Origin: an uncultured Porphyromonas sp.
Lineage (GTDB): Bacteria; Bacteroidota; Bacteroidia; Bacteroidales; Porphyromonadaceae
Direction: 5' to 3'
NCBI GenBank assembly: GCA_900539155.1
Contig: UQBE01000003.1
Coordinates: 23,574-87,573, forward strand
DNA: 64,000 nucleotides
A model generated the notes under the pieces. It searched no databases and was not told the DNA's origin. It worked only from the letters and a program-made list of their open reading frames with translations. The translations under genes and the position numbers were made by a program. The first letter of the stretch is position 1, and each line of letters opens with the position of its first letter. Below are positions 1 to 8,673 of the stretch, in pieces.

Positions 1-49
1 AAAGCGTACCACAATCCACCTTGCAGACCTATTGGCACACCTTTGCTCG

Positions 50-57
50 CAAAGGTA
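50..57 (-). promoter_or_regulatory. Bacteroidetes -7 promoter for a gene left of the window
   Basis: On the minus strand this reads TACCTTTG, matching the Bacteroidetes -7 consensus TAnnTTTG. It points out of the window to the left, so it would start a transcript whose gene is not visible. It sits inside a small dyad, CCTTTG-CTCG-CAAAGG (41-56). Confidence 0.5.
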
Positions 58-108
58 CAAAATAACCCCATAGAGAGTTTGTGTCCTAGCGGGGTGCTTG
101 TTAGAGCA

Positions 109-1263
109 TTAGGAGAGGAATCCGAGGAGGACGCCCGCTGCTACGGCCGAGCCGATGACGCCTGCCACATTCGGGCCCATCGCGTGCATCAGTAGGTAGT
201 TCGTCCGGTCGTACTTGACGCCCTCAATCTGCGATATGCGCGCCGAGTCAGGAACAGCTGAGACACCCGCATTGCCGATGAGCGGATTGATTTTGTTGCC
301 CTCCTTGAGGAAGAGGTTCATCACCTTGACAAAAAGAACTCCCGAGCAGGTCGCTATGATAAAGGAGAGCGCCCCGAGCATAAAAATCTTTACCGAGTCG
401 AGCGTGAGGAAGTGCGTAGCCTGCGTAGAGGCTCCCACCGTCACACCTAGGAGGATGGTGACGATATCGATGAGTGGTTCACGAGCTGTACGAGCTAGAC
501 GATCGCAGACGCCACTCTCCTTGAGGATATTGCCGAAGAAAAGCATCCCCAGCAGAGGTAGACCAGAGGGCACGAGGAAGCCCGTCAAGAGAAGTCCGAA
601 GATAGGGAAGAGGATACGCTCTACACGAGACACCTTGCGGGGTGGCTTCATACGTATGCGTCGCTCCTTGTCGGTCGTAAGGAGACGCATGAAGGGTGGC
701 TGTATGATTGGCACCAGAGCCATATAGGAGTAGGCCGAGACAGCGATAGCACCGAGTAGGTCGGGCGCCAGCTTCGACGAGAGGAAGATAGCCGTAGGGC
801 CATCAGCACCTCCGATGATACCGATAGCACCTGCAGCATTTGGCTCGAAGCCTAGCTGCAAGGCAATCATATAGGCACCAAAGATGCCAAACTGCGCAGC
901 AGCTCCAATCAGCATCAGCTTAGGGTTGGAGATTAAAGCCGAGAAGTCCGTCATCGCCCCGATGCCTAGGAAGATTAGTGGCGGGTACCACCCCTGTCTC
1001 ACCCCCTGGTAGAGGATGTTGAGGACAGACCCCTCCTCATAGATACCGATCTGTAGACCAGCATCCTTAAAGGGAATATTGCCTATCAGCATACCAAAAC
1101 CAATGGGAATTAGGAGCAGTGGCTCGAACCTAAAGCGTATGCCTAGGAAGATAAATAGGGCGCCAATGAGAATCATGATCACGTGACCTGTGGTCACATT
1201 GGCAAAGCCGGTGTAGGTAGAGAAGATTTCTATATTCTCAACGAGGAAGTTCCAGAAATTCAT
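109..1263 (-). CDS. oadB: Sodium ion-translocating decarboxylase, beta subunit (OadB/MmdB family)
   Basis: This 384-residue integral membrane protein fits the beta subunit of sodium-pumping biotin-dependent decarboxylases (oxaloacetate, methylmalonyl-CoA or glutaconyl-CoA). In this family the beta subunit decarboxylates carboxybiotin and couples it to Na+ export. Visible family hallmarks are the GIIGGADGPTAIF segment near residue 148 and the C-terminal NAGVSAVPDSAR segment followed by a Gly/Ala-rich helix, with many hydrophobic spans throughout. It lies 34 bp downstream of an OadG-like gene on the same strand, which fits a gamma-beta pair. The carboxyltransferase and biotin-carrier subunits are not adjacent, so the substrate cannot be told here. 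Methylmalonyl-CoA decarboxylation is the usual role in related Bacteroidales (inference). The family is near certain; the substrate is not. Confidence 0.95.
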   Translation of the reverse strand: MNFWNFLVENIEIFSTYTGFANVTTGHVIMILIGALFIFLGIRFRFEPLLLIPIGFGMLIGNIPFKDAGLQIGIYEEGSVLNILYQGVRQGWYPPLIFLGIGAMTDFSALISNPKLMLIGAAAQFGIFGAYMIALQLGFEPNAAGAIGIIGGADGPTAIFLSSKLAPDLLGAIAVSAYSYMALVPIIQPPFMRLLTTDKERRIRMKPPRKVSRVERILFPIFGLLLTGFLVPSGLPLLGMLFFGNILKESGVCDRLARTAREPLIDIVTILLGVTVGASTQATHFLTLDSVKIFMLGALSFIIATCSGVLFVKVMNLFLKEGNKINPLIGNAGVSAVPDSARISQIEGVKYDRTNYLLMHAMGPNVAGVIGSAVAAGVLLGFLS

Positions 1264-1297
1264 AAGGCAATCTTGTTAATCGCTTTGGTCAAAATTG

Positions 1298-2260
1298 TTA
1301 CGCTTTCAGTCGCTTGCACTCCACTGTGGGGCGCATCATCTGACTCTTGTCACTCCACGGATCGTAAAGCTGTGGGCGAGGTTGTATCGTTAGTCGCCCA
1401 GGAGCCTCTCCACCGCCCATCTCTAGTTCGCTCGTCAGAGCTAGTGAGATAGCGACAGCCACGAGCGGGTCTTCGGTCGTGCTGACTACCTCCGTGGGCT
1501 CTCGGTGTAGTCGACTATTGAGCCGACTGCGCAGAGTCTCTTGACGTCCCTCGATGCGCATCGCTACGATTCCGACTAATTTGTAGGCTAAGAAGAGAAT
1601 TAGCAACCCCGAGAAGACCACCAGCATAGCGGTGACTGTCATAACAAAGCCATTGGGGTCGGCAGCCTGTAGACGGTTTATCTTCTCATTCTTGTCCTTA
1701 ACTACGTTGTTTGACCCGGGCGTTGTATGCTGCGTGATATGCCAAGCCTCAGCTGCCGCTCCGGCCGTTCTCACACCGTCATCGATGCGAGCGTAGGAGT
1801 GGTCAGCGGGGATCGCAGCGGGCACCTCCACCTCGTCGATAATCGAGCTACCGTCACTACTGACTAGAGCTAGGTAGTGCGGAGCTTCGGGCGTGAGGGT
1901 GAAGTTCAGGTGAAAGGTCCCTCTTAGAGGCATCTCATCCGCAAAGAAGACAACGCTCTGACGTGGCTTGACAACTGTCAGCACATCTCCCTTGGGAATC
2001 ATATACTTCTTGAGGTCTTGCGGGTCATCCGTCAGGAAGCATCCGGCGAGGTCTATAGTCCCCGCCGAGGAGTTGTACACTTCAATCCATGGACTACGCT
2101 TGCCGTAGCTGTCTATGTAGTTGTCTACATTATCTATCATCACCTCATTAATCCGTGCCGCCGTGATGCTCTGTGCTGAGAGCGGGAGGGAGGAGCAGAG
2201 GATTGCTATCGTAGAGAGGAGGAGTAGCCTCCGTAGAGCAGGTCGTATGACTCGTCGCAT
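1298..2260 (-). CDS. OadG-family (gamma) subunit fused to a lamin-tail domain
   Basis: The protein has about 320 residues. It begins with a signal-peptide-like segment ending LPLSAQ. A lamin-tail-type domain follows (about residues 30-150; hallmarks INEVMIDN, WIEVYNSSAGTIDLAGCFLTD, HLNFTLT). Next comes a linker, one transmembrane helix near residues 205-230 (VTAMLVVFSGLLILFLAYK), and a cytoplasmic tail. The helix followed by a short tail is typical of OadG, the small membrane anchor of sodium-pumping decarboxylases, and the oadB gene follows directly. The lamin-tail part would face the periplasm. The reading frame extends upstream to a TTG at 2314, but a TACCTTTG promoter lies at 2299-2292 inside that extension, so ATG 2260 is the likelier start. 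The domain identity is read from motifs, not from a search. Confidence 0.8.
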   Translation of the reverse strand: MRRVIRPALRRLLLLSTIAILCSSLPLSAQSITAARINEVMIDNVDNYIDSYGKRSPWIEVYNSSAGTIDLAGCFLTDDPQDLKKYMIPKGDVLTVVKPRQSVVFFADEMPLRGTFHLNFTLTPEAPHYLALVSSDGSSIIDEVEVPAAIPADHSYARIDDGVRTAGAAAEAWHITQHTTPGSNNVVKDKNEKINRLQAADPNGFVMTVTAMLVVFSGLLILFLAYKLVGIVAMRIEGRQETLRSRLNSRLHREPTEVVSTTEDPLVAVAISLALTSELEMGGGEAPGRLTIQPRPQLYDPWSDKSQMMRPTVECKRLKA

Positions 2261-2291
2261 AAGCTCATTTATATCGCTAAGATTAGACTGC

Positions 2292-2299
2292 CAAAGGTA
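2292..2299 (-). promoter_or_regulatory. Promoter for the lamin-tail/OadG - oadB pair
   Basis: TACCTTTG on the minus strand, 31 bp before ATG 2260. It is divergent from the C10 peptidase promoter. Confidence 0.6.
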
Positions 2300-2443
2300 C
2301 ATTTTCTTCGGCAAAGTAAGGGTAAAATCCTTGATTTCTTCTAAAATAAAAGAATTTGCGCTAACAGCCGTGACAAGCGGACGATGCTTGCGGAGGTGTC
2401 TACGAGTTTCTGTAGCGTGGGCTTTGGATATATCTGTTTTTTA

Positions 2444-2451
2444 TATCTTTG
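2444..2451 (+). promoter_or_regulatory. Promoter for the C10 peptidase gene
   Basis: TATCTTTG matches TAnnTTTG. TTTG at 2423-2426, 17 bp upstream, could be the -33 element (usual spacing is slightly longer). The gene starts 33 bp downstream of the motif. Confidence 0.6.
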
Positions 2452-2484
2452 CAAAACACAAGTAACTAATACAACTACTAGCTT

Positions 2485-5400
2485 ATGAAACACTCGCTAC
2501 TAGGTCGGTCACGCATGTTGACCCTGACTCTATGCCTGCTACTCTGCGGTGCTGTGCAGATCTTTGCGCGTCCGCTACGAGAGCCAGAGGCAAGGCTGCT
2601 CGCAGAGCAGTTCTTTCAGCAGAGCACGCAGCAGCTACGCTCCGCAGACTTAACCCTCGTGTCGGCTCCTGCCCGCACATCCGGTGGGTATGAACTCCAG
2701 TCGACTGGTGAGCCGGCTCGCTACTACTATGTATATAATAGGGGAGAGGCTGAGGGCTTTGTCATCATCGCTGGTGACGACCGCTTCGCACCTTATATAG
2801 GTTACGCCACGACGGGTACTTTCTCTGCTGAGCGGATGCCGGACAACCTAGCCGCTTTCCTGAAAGCTTGTGAGCAGCGTATTGACGAGCTGACTAGTCA
2901 GGTAGGTATGCAGACTCGCTTGGCACCGACGCTACCCATGGCCAGTGAGCCCGCAGAGGTACTCCCGCTACTAGGTGACATCAAGTGGGATCAGTCTGAG
3001 CCATGGAACTCAAAGACGCCAGAATATGGCGAGGGCAAGCACATGCCTGTGGGTTGCGTCGCTACTGCCTACGCTCAGGTGATGCGCTACTACCAGTGGC
3101 CTAACAAGGGCGAGGGTGAGATAGAGTACAAAGAGCCATACAAGACACGCAGACATAAGGTCAACTTTGGCGAGACGACCTACGACTGGGCGAACATGCC
3201 AGCTGCATTTGAAGATCCAAAGTCCGCCACTGACGCACAGAAGGACGCCCTCGGTACGCTCTGTTATCACGCAGGTGTCGCTATCGAGACGGACTATGAT
3301 GCAGTAGCTAGCGGAAGCTTCGCTCCAAGGATCGTTACAGCTCTCCGGAATTACTTCCGCTATGACAAGCAGGTTACCTTCAAGAGACGTGTCAACTACA
3401 CACAGCCCGAGTGGGACAAGATGATGCGTGCTGAGCTAGCTGCCCAGCGCCCTGTCGTTTATTGTGGCACGGGTACCGGCGGTGGTCACGCATTTGTCTG
3501 CGATGGCTACAACGATGAGGGTCTTTATCATATCAACTGGGGTTGGAGCGGTGAAGCTAACGGATACTTCAACCTCAACTTCCTAGCACCCGACGAGCTT
3601 GGTATCGGTGGAGGCTTCGGTGGAGGCTTCAGCATGGAGCAGGGTGCCGTCATAGGCATTACGCCTGACCGTGATGGCACTTCTAAGGATACCGAGCTAC
3701 CTCTCCTGACCACACGCAAGTTCACTATGCACCTACGGGCTACGGGTACTGGGGTGCAGATAGCAGATGCCAACTACTCTGTCTGGATGAGTGACGCTCC
3801 CGTCAAAAATGAAGACGGCGAAGCTGAGTACACTTACTACGGCCTTACGACCATCGCTGCGGTCAAGCTGAACACGACTGATACAGTCTATATGGACAAG
3901 TACGCTAAGCCTAAACTTTTGGACGGAATTTATGACCTCGTCTCTGAGTTCCAGTTCGAGCTAGATATTACTAAGTATATCACTGAGGGCACATGGGACT
4001 TCTTCCTAGTCTATGAGGTCACCTTGCCCGATGGCAAGAAAGTCTGGAGACCTTGCGCTATGGATGTGCGCGAGGGTAACAATGAGAACGGTAAGGGTCG
4101 TCACACCTTTACTATTGCGAAGGGCGTCCTAGGCTGGAAGGTCAAGGAGGATCTGACACACCCCTTCGCACAGCTTGAGATGGTAGAGGGCAGTGCTCAG
4201 ACTAGGCTCAACGCTTATGAGAAGAGTACCATCTCACTCAAGGTCAAGAACACGGGCCGCGGTGAGTTCTTCAGACCGCTCTACCTCGAGCTCAAGCCTG
4301 AGGGTGGCAAGTGGCGTGCCTACTCCGACATCCTCCCTGCCGTCCAGGTTGGAGAGACGCAAGAGGTTACATTCAACGCTGAGCGCTGTCCCTACGCAGA
4401 GGGAACGGTCTCTCTCCGTGTCGCTTATCAGACAGAAGATATGGGCAAGATGCAGTACTTCTACCTCCCGGACGTAACCGTCCAGCCATCGACGGTCATC
4501 GACCCAGCTATCGTCATCGAGCCTGCCTCTAAGACTGAGCCTATGGAGGCTGAGAGAGGCTCGGGCCTATTCTCACCGATTCGTGTCAAGTATGTAGGTA
4601 CCGTAGCACCCGAGCATAAGGTCATGTACCGCTACATCCTAGAGTATGGTGTCGAACAGGTCTATACGAAAGAACTGACACCCATCGAAATCACAGTAGG
4701 CGACGATATTGTGCTCACTCCAGAGCTACCAGAGCTACTGAAGAGGATTGCTGTCGTGGGTGGCAATGAGTTCAAGTTGACGATGAGCTTCTTCGAGGTT
4801 CCCGAGGAGGGTCGTAAGGTGCGCATACCAATCCTAGAGGATCCCATTATTATGGTAACCTGCAAGAAGGGTTCCTACCCAGTCACTACGGATATCCAGG
4901 GCCCTGGTAAGCTAAATATCAAGGGAGCTGACGACCTCAATGCAGTGCTAGAAGGCACGCTGCTGAGTGTAGAGGCCGAGCCCGAGGAGGGCAACACCCT
5001 GATATCCCTCGAGGCTAATGGCCAGAATATCCTCGCTACAAAGACTTTTAGAGTTAAATCTGCCACCACGGTCAAGGCTGTCTTTGGCAAGCTCAAGACC
5101 TATAAGGTGACACTCAAGAGCAATGACAATAAGTATGGCGCGATCAACCTCAAGGAGGACTTTAATCCCGATGCTATACCTGAGGGTACCACGATACATA
5201 TCGAGGTGCGCCCCAACGACAATTGCGAGCTTACAAAGCTTATGGCTAATGATGAAGATATCACGGAGACCAAGAGCTTTACGATTACGAAGGATACGGA
5301 GGTTGTAGCAACCTTTGTAAACCATACAGGCGTCGAGGAGGTCGCAGCACAGCAGCTACGTCTCTATCCTAATCCAGCACGTGACTACGTGCTCCTCGAG

Positions 5401-5568
5401 GGTATCCCTGCAGGAGCCACCGTGGTTATCTACACGCTAGAGGGTGAGCGGGTCTATCAGACCGAGGCTGCCAGCGAGACGCTACGCATCGAGCTCACGC
5501 AGCTACAGGAGGGTGCTTACATCCTACGCGTAGGTGACGAGACACAGCGTCTCATCGTTCGTCGCTAA
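2485..5568 (+). CDS. C10-family (streptopain-like) cysteine peptidase with T9SS tail
   Basis: This 1027-residue secreted protease starts with a signal peptide ending near AVQIFA (residue 28). A Spi-type propeptide region follows (about 30-135), then the C10 catalytic domain (about 165-395). The expected catalytic residues are visible: Cys191 in PVGCVATAYAQVM, His335 in GGGHAFVCDGY, and the Asn351-Trp352 pair in HINWGWSGEANGYF. Ig-like and Listeria-type B repeats follow; one begins YKVTLKSNDNKYGAINL. The last 75 residues are a T9SS sorting domain (LYPNPARDYVLL at its start, ending LIVRR). It therefore should cross the outer membrane through T9SS and be anchored or released at the surface. Relatives include streptopain and PrtT/interpain-type proteases. 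It has its own promoter and a strong downstream terminator. Confidence 0.95.
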   Translation: MKHSLLGRSRMLTLTLCLLLCGAVQIFARPLREPEARLLAEQFFQQSTQQLRSADLTLVSAPARTSGGYELQSTGEPARYYYVYNRGEAEGFVIIAGDDRFAPYIGYATTGTFSAERMPDNLAAFLKACEQRIDELTSQVGMQTRLAPTLPMASEPAEVLPLLGDIKWDQSEPWNSKTPEYGEGKHMPVGCVATAYAQVMRYYQWPNKGEGEIEYKEPYKTRRHKVNFGETTYDWANMPAAFEDPKSATDAQKDALGTLCYHAGVAIETDYDAVASGSFAPRIVTALRNYFRYDKQVTFKRRVNYTQPEWDKMMRAELAAQRPVVYCGTGTGGGHAFVCDGYNDEGLYHINWGWSGEANGYFNLNFLAPDELGIGGGFGGGFSMEQGAVIGITPDRDGTSKDTELPLLTTRKFTMHLRATGTGVQIADANYSVWMSDAPVKNEDGEAEYTYYGLTTIAAVKLNTTDTVYMDKYAKPKLLDGIYDLVSEFQFELDITKYITEGTWDFFLVYEVTLPDGKKVWRPCAMDVREGNNENGKGRHTFTIAKGVLGWKVKEDLTHPFAQLEMVEGSAQTRLNAYEKSTISLKVKNTGRGEFFRPLYLELKPEGGKWRAYSDILPAVQVGETQEVTFNAERCPYAEGTVSLRVAYQTEDMGKMQYFYLPDVTVQPSTVIDPAIVIEPASKTEPMEAERGSGLFSPIRVKYVGTVAPEHKVMYRYILEYGVEQVYTKELTPIEITVGDDIVLTPELPELLKRIAVVGGNEFKLTMSFFEVPEEGRKVRIPILEDPIIMVTCKKGSYPVTTDIQGPGKLNIKGADDLNAVLEGTLLSVEAEPEEGNTLISLEANGQNILATKTFRVKSATTVKAVFGKLKTYKVTLKSNDNKYGAINLKEDFNPDAIPEGTTIHIEVRPNDNCELTKLMANDEDITETKSFTITKDTEVVATFVNHTGVEEVAAQQLRLYPNPARDYVLLEGIPAGATVVIYTLEGERVYQTEAASETLRIELTQLQEGAYILRVGDETQRLIVRR

Positions 5569-5615
5569 CTCTGTATATATAGTAAGCTGTAGTCACTTCT
5601 ACAGCTAGACATGAG

Positions 5616-5652
5616 AGGAGGCTCTGTAGCTTGACTATGGAGCCTCCTTTTA
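5616..5652 (+). terminator. Rho-independent terminator after the C10 peptidase
   Basis: A perfect 9-bp stem AGGAGGCTC/GAGCCTCCT (5616-5624 and 5640-5648) is followed by TTTTAT. Confidence 0.8.
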
Positions 5653-5658
5653 TATAAC

Positions 5659-5685
5659 GAGACTGTTGACCCTTGCGACAGTCTC
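5659..5685. repeat. 27-bp GAGACTGTTG...CAGTCTC hairpin repeat
   Basis: An imperfect palindrome with arms GAGACTGT and ACAGTCTC. The same unit recurs at 15957-15983, at 42653-42679, inside the element at 42199-42643, and as one end of the 175-bp MITE at 35424. Confidence 0.7.
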
Positions 5686-5965
5686 ATAATGTGTCACCCC
5701 TGCCCTCTAACCTCTAATTTCTAACCTCTAACCTCTAATTACTCTCCTTTTTCGAATATCCACGTGGAGAATCTCAAATCTCCACGTGGATATTTTTTAT
5801 TTTCCACGTGGGCGTGATTCATTTCCTCCGAAGTTTCATTTGATTCCTCCGAAGAATTTTTTCTTCCCCACGTGGAAAATAAAAATTATCCACGTGGAGA
5901 TTTCGAAATATCCACGTGGCGGTTTGAGATTTTCCACGTACGTATTAAAGCGATATGTCTAACCC
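5686..5965. repeat. CCACGTGG palindrome-array repeat, copy A
   Basis: A CTCTAA-type tandem tract (5703-5740) is followed by an array of CCACGTGG palindromes at 5760, 5782, 5804, 5868, 5890 and 5912, plus a decayed CCACGTAC at 5934. Spacings are 22, 22, 64, 22, 22 and 22 bp. The 64-bp interval holds two TTCCTCCGAAG units (5824 and 5844). The same layout is found at 33857-34016 and 42376-42535. No coding function is apparent. Confidence 0.9.
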
Positions 5966-6660
5966 GCTGTATAGACGTACGTTATGCGTAACGATGATGT
6001 AGGGACGCACGGGACGTGTAACGGTTGTAGGGACGCTCGCTCTGAGCGTCCGTTGTGTCAAAGCAAGACGAGTAATCCGTCATCGTAAAAGCTGAACATC
6101 GTAACCTTTAACGGGGACGGACGCCCTCCCGCTAGACACTCTCGTGCGTCCCTACACGGCAACGTGGGGGGATGACGGACGCACTATGACTCGAGGCTAG
6201 CCGTGACTGAATCCTGTAGGGACTTGACGGTCTGTGCGTCCGTCCCCGTCAAAGCCACGACGCTGTAACTTTTGACGCAACGGACGCACCGACCGTCAAG
6301 TCCCTACGGAGATCGGGGTTACAGCGTTTGATGAGTGGAATTGTCGTGCTGACGTAGCTTGTGTAGGGGCGGACCTGCGTGTCCGCCCGTAGAATAGACT
6401 GCGCTCAGGTGAGGACAGGCGGACACACAGGTCCGCCCCTACGGTGGAAGCCCCCCACCCCGACGAGCGGTTCCCCGAAGAGAAGTCGACCGAGCTTGCG
6501 AAACGAGAAAAAACTTCGCTTTTTACTTGCATATGAACTTAGAAAGCGGGCTACACGTCTTGCCGTTCGACAACGGACGCACCGACGGCCTGCGTCCCGA
6601 CCGTCAAGTCCCTACAGCGGGTTACTCGTAGGGTTGCCACTTGAATGTGCGATAATGCGT
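5966..6660. repeat. Tract of GGACGC/GCGTCC hairpin repeats; no gene seen
   Basis: This stretch consists of repeated GTAGGGACGC... and ...GCGTCC(G/C) arms, many in inverted pairs, for example GGACGCTCgctctGAGCGTCC near 6035. The family recurs at 51611-51793 and 57224-57445. Short open frames exist but are built from the repeats and have no recognisable product. The remaining bases up to 6811 show no clear promoter or gene. Confidence 0.8.
6367..6437. repeat. Inverted pair of GGGCGGAC...GTCCGCCC hairpins
   Basis: Two dyads, GGGCGGAC-ctgcgt-GTCCGCCC (6367-6388) and GGCGGAC-acacag-GTCCGCC (6418-6437), face each other inside the larger repeat tract. From general knowledge, near-identical GTAGGGGCGGACC...GTCCGCCC units occur as dispersed repeats in unrelated bacteria. 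Confidence 0.75.
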
Positions 6661-6811
6661 CAGCCCCTCGTTGGGTTTTGTTGCTTCACTCTTTTTTTGT
6701 AACTTGCCACCACTTTGAGAGCGGGTGCTCACCCCCGCACTCTTAGGTGACACTATACCTGTTTGGGTATCACATAAATACAGTTTAGATAGTACTAAGT
6801 AATAATATTAT

Positions 6812-8554
6812 ATGGTCAAAAAACTACTATTTATCGCAGGGCTACTTGTTGCAACGAGCGGACTATCGCTCCAGGCATCAGCCCAAACAGCCGAGCTCTC
6901 CAACTATGGAGGTGAAGGCACTAAGGAACTCTCTTACAGCTCTCGCCACGAGCTCCAGACGGGCCGACAGCTGATGTCGCAAGATGTCAAGTCGACAGAC
7001 GAGCGTAAGATCTTCGCCACCAAGGAGGGATTCTTCGTCCGCTTTGTCAGCGAAGAGAACAAGACCGTCGAGATTGCACCAGCGCAGAGTTCGGAGGATC
7101 GTCTTAAGGAGGGCATTTACTACAAGAATGTCGTCATCCCTGAGACTCTCCAGGTCGAGAAGGGTAAGAATGAAGTGATCCCCTGCACGGTTGTAGCTGT
7201 AGGGCAAGCCGCATTCGCTCTCAATGAGGTCCAGACGGTGCAGTATCCAGCTACCTGCAAAGAGCTTAAGGATCGAGTATTCCGTCTAGCAAGTCTCAAG
7301 GAGTGTGTCATCCCTGATCAGATTGAGAAAATCGGCGATAATGTCTTTATGGATTGTAGACTCGTAACTAAGGTGGAGATTGGCAAGGGACTCAAGACGA
7401 TGGGCAAGACGCCTTTTATAAACTGTCAGAACCTAGCGACCATTACAGTCTCACCCGACAATACAATCCTCACGGCTCAAGACAATATCCTCTACAGCAA
7501 AGATATGACGAAAGTCTATCTATGCCCCGCTGAGCTTAAAACGCCTAAGATTGTACTGCCCAACACGGTAAAGGAGATAGCGGACTACGCCTTCCTAAGT
7601 TGCATCTATATCAAGGAACTCGTCCTCAACGAGGGTCTGGAGCGAATAGGTGAGGAGGGCCTTTCCAACTGCTCTTGGCTGGAGCAGCTGACGATACCTG
7701 CTTCCGTAAAGGAGATTGGACCGAGAGCCCTTACGCTGCTGAAGAAGTGTGAGACTATTACGGTCGCAGAGGGCAACGAGACCTTTGAGGCTAAGTCTGA
7801 CGGGGTCAATGAGGGTAAGCTCCTAATTAACAAGAAAAAGAACTCACTAGTCACCTGTCTCTTCAAGGGTACTAAGGCGGTCACTGTGCCAGAGGGTATC
7901 ACTGAAATCGAACCTTTTGCATTCCTCTCCTGTCGCTGGACTGCGTCGCTCCAGCTCCCTGCTTCTGTAGAGCGCGTCGGACAGACCGCTTTTTCCGATA
8001 TGCAGATGCTCAAGGAGATCGTAATCCCTGATAAGGTCGAGGTCATAACACGTTACTGCATCAGTGACTGTAAGAAACTCACGAAGATAACCCTTGGCAA
8101 GGGTGTCAAGATGGTCGAGGACCAAGCCTTTGCTGGCAACGAAACGATGGAGAAGAAGGGTGGCACGCTACAGATACTAGCCGTCACGCCCCCAGCAGTA
8201 GACAAGAACAGTGATGGCAAGACCTACGAGATGAGCGAAGACTTCTATAAGAATGTCGTACTAGAGGTTCCCAAGGAGGCTAGAGAGGCTTATAAGAATG
8301 ACATCAACTGGAGCCTATTCTACCAGATTTATCCAGTAGGCAATGAGCCTGTTCAGCCCGTATCACCACTACAGATTAGCGTAGCTGGTGGACTCCTCTC
8401 TATCGTAGCTCCTGAGGTAGCTCCAATTGCTATCTATACTATCGATGGTCAGATGCTCTACACGACCTCGGCTCAGGAGACGCAGCTCGCACTACCTGCA
8501 GGTCTCTATATGGTCACCTACGGAACACAAGCTACTAAGGTCTTCGTAGACTAA
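6812..8554 (+). CDS. Secreted BspA-like leucine-rich-repeat protein
   Basis: A 580-residue protein with a signal peptide ending near LSLQASAQ. From about residue 100 to 480 it carries BspA/LRR_5-type repeats of the form (I/V)xKIGxxxFxxCxxLxxVxI; examples are IEKIGDNVFMDC, VKEIADYAFLSC and ITEIEPFAFLSC. The end (about 510-580) resembles a short T9SS sorting domain (IYTIDGQMLYTT, LPAGLYMVTYG), but the usual N-terminal YPNP motif is missing and the tail ends KVFVD rather than basic residues, so export by T9SS is likely but not proven. BspA-like repeats in oral and vaginal Bacteroidales commonly mediate binding to host or bacterial surfaces. It lies between the C10 peptidase and a second LRR protein. 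Confidence 0.85.
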   Translation: MVKKLLFIAGLLVATSGLSLQASAQTAELSNYGGEGTKELSYSSRHELQTGRQLMSQDVKSTDERKIFATKEGFFVRFVSEENKTVEIAPAQSSEDRLKEGIYYKNVVIPETLQVEKGKNEVIPCTVVAVGQAAFALNEVQTVQYPATCKELKDRVFRLASLKECVIPDQIEKIGDNVFMDCRLVTKVEIGKGLKTMGKTPFINCQNLATITVSPDNTILTAQDNILYSKDMTKVYLCPAELKTPKIVLPNTVKEIADYAFLSCIYIKELVLNEGLERIGEEGLSNCSWLEQLTIPASVKEIGPRALTLLKKCETITVAEGNETFEAKSDGVNEGKLLINKKKNSLVTCLFKGTKAVTVPEGITEIEPFAFLSCRWTASLQLPASVERVGQTAFSDMQMLKEIVIPDKVEVITRYCISDCKKLTKITLGKGVKMVEDQAFAGNETMEKKGGTLQILAVTPPAVDKNSDGKTYEMSEDFYKNVVLEVPKEAREAYKNDINWSLFYQIYPVGNEPVQPVSPLQISVAGGLLSIVAPEVAPIAIYTIDGQMLYTTSAQETQLALPAGLYMVTYGTQATKVFVD

Positions 8555-8566
8555 TCCTCTAGCACC

Positions 8567-8629
8567 GTAGAGATGCTCGGACTCCCAGACGCAGACCTCT
8601 CTTCCTCTGAGCGAGACGGGCATCTCTAC
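8567..8629 (+). terminator. Stem-loop between the two LRR genes
   Basis: A perfect 10-bp stem GTAGAGATGC/GCATCTCTAC with a 43-nt loop. No T-run follows, so it may be a terminator, an RNA-stability hairpin or a processing site. Confidence 0.4.
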
Positions 8630-8673
8630 AGAGCTACTCCCCAGATACCAACTAACTAACTTATATAAGGATT

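Noticed and set aside
2261..2314. Longer start for the lamin-tail/OadG gene at TTG 2314
   Set aside because: The promoter motif lies within the added codons, and a signal peptide starts at ATG 2260.
5760..5940. CRISPR array
   Set aside because: The repeated units are 8-10 bp palindromes in near-constant surroundings that are the same in each copy of the element; there are no unique spacers and no cas genes.
6379..6702. 107-codon frame in the GGACGC repeat tract
   Set aside because: It is built from repeat units, with no signal, domain or promoter.
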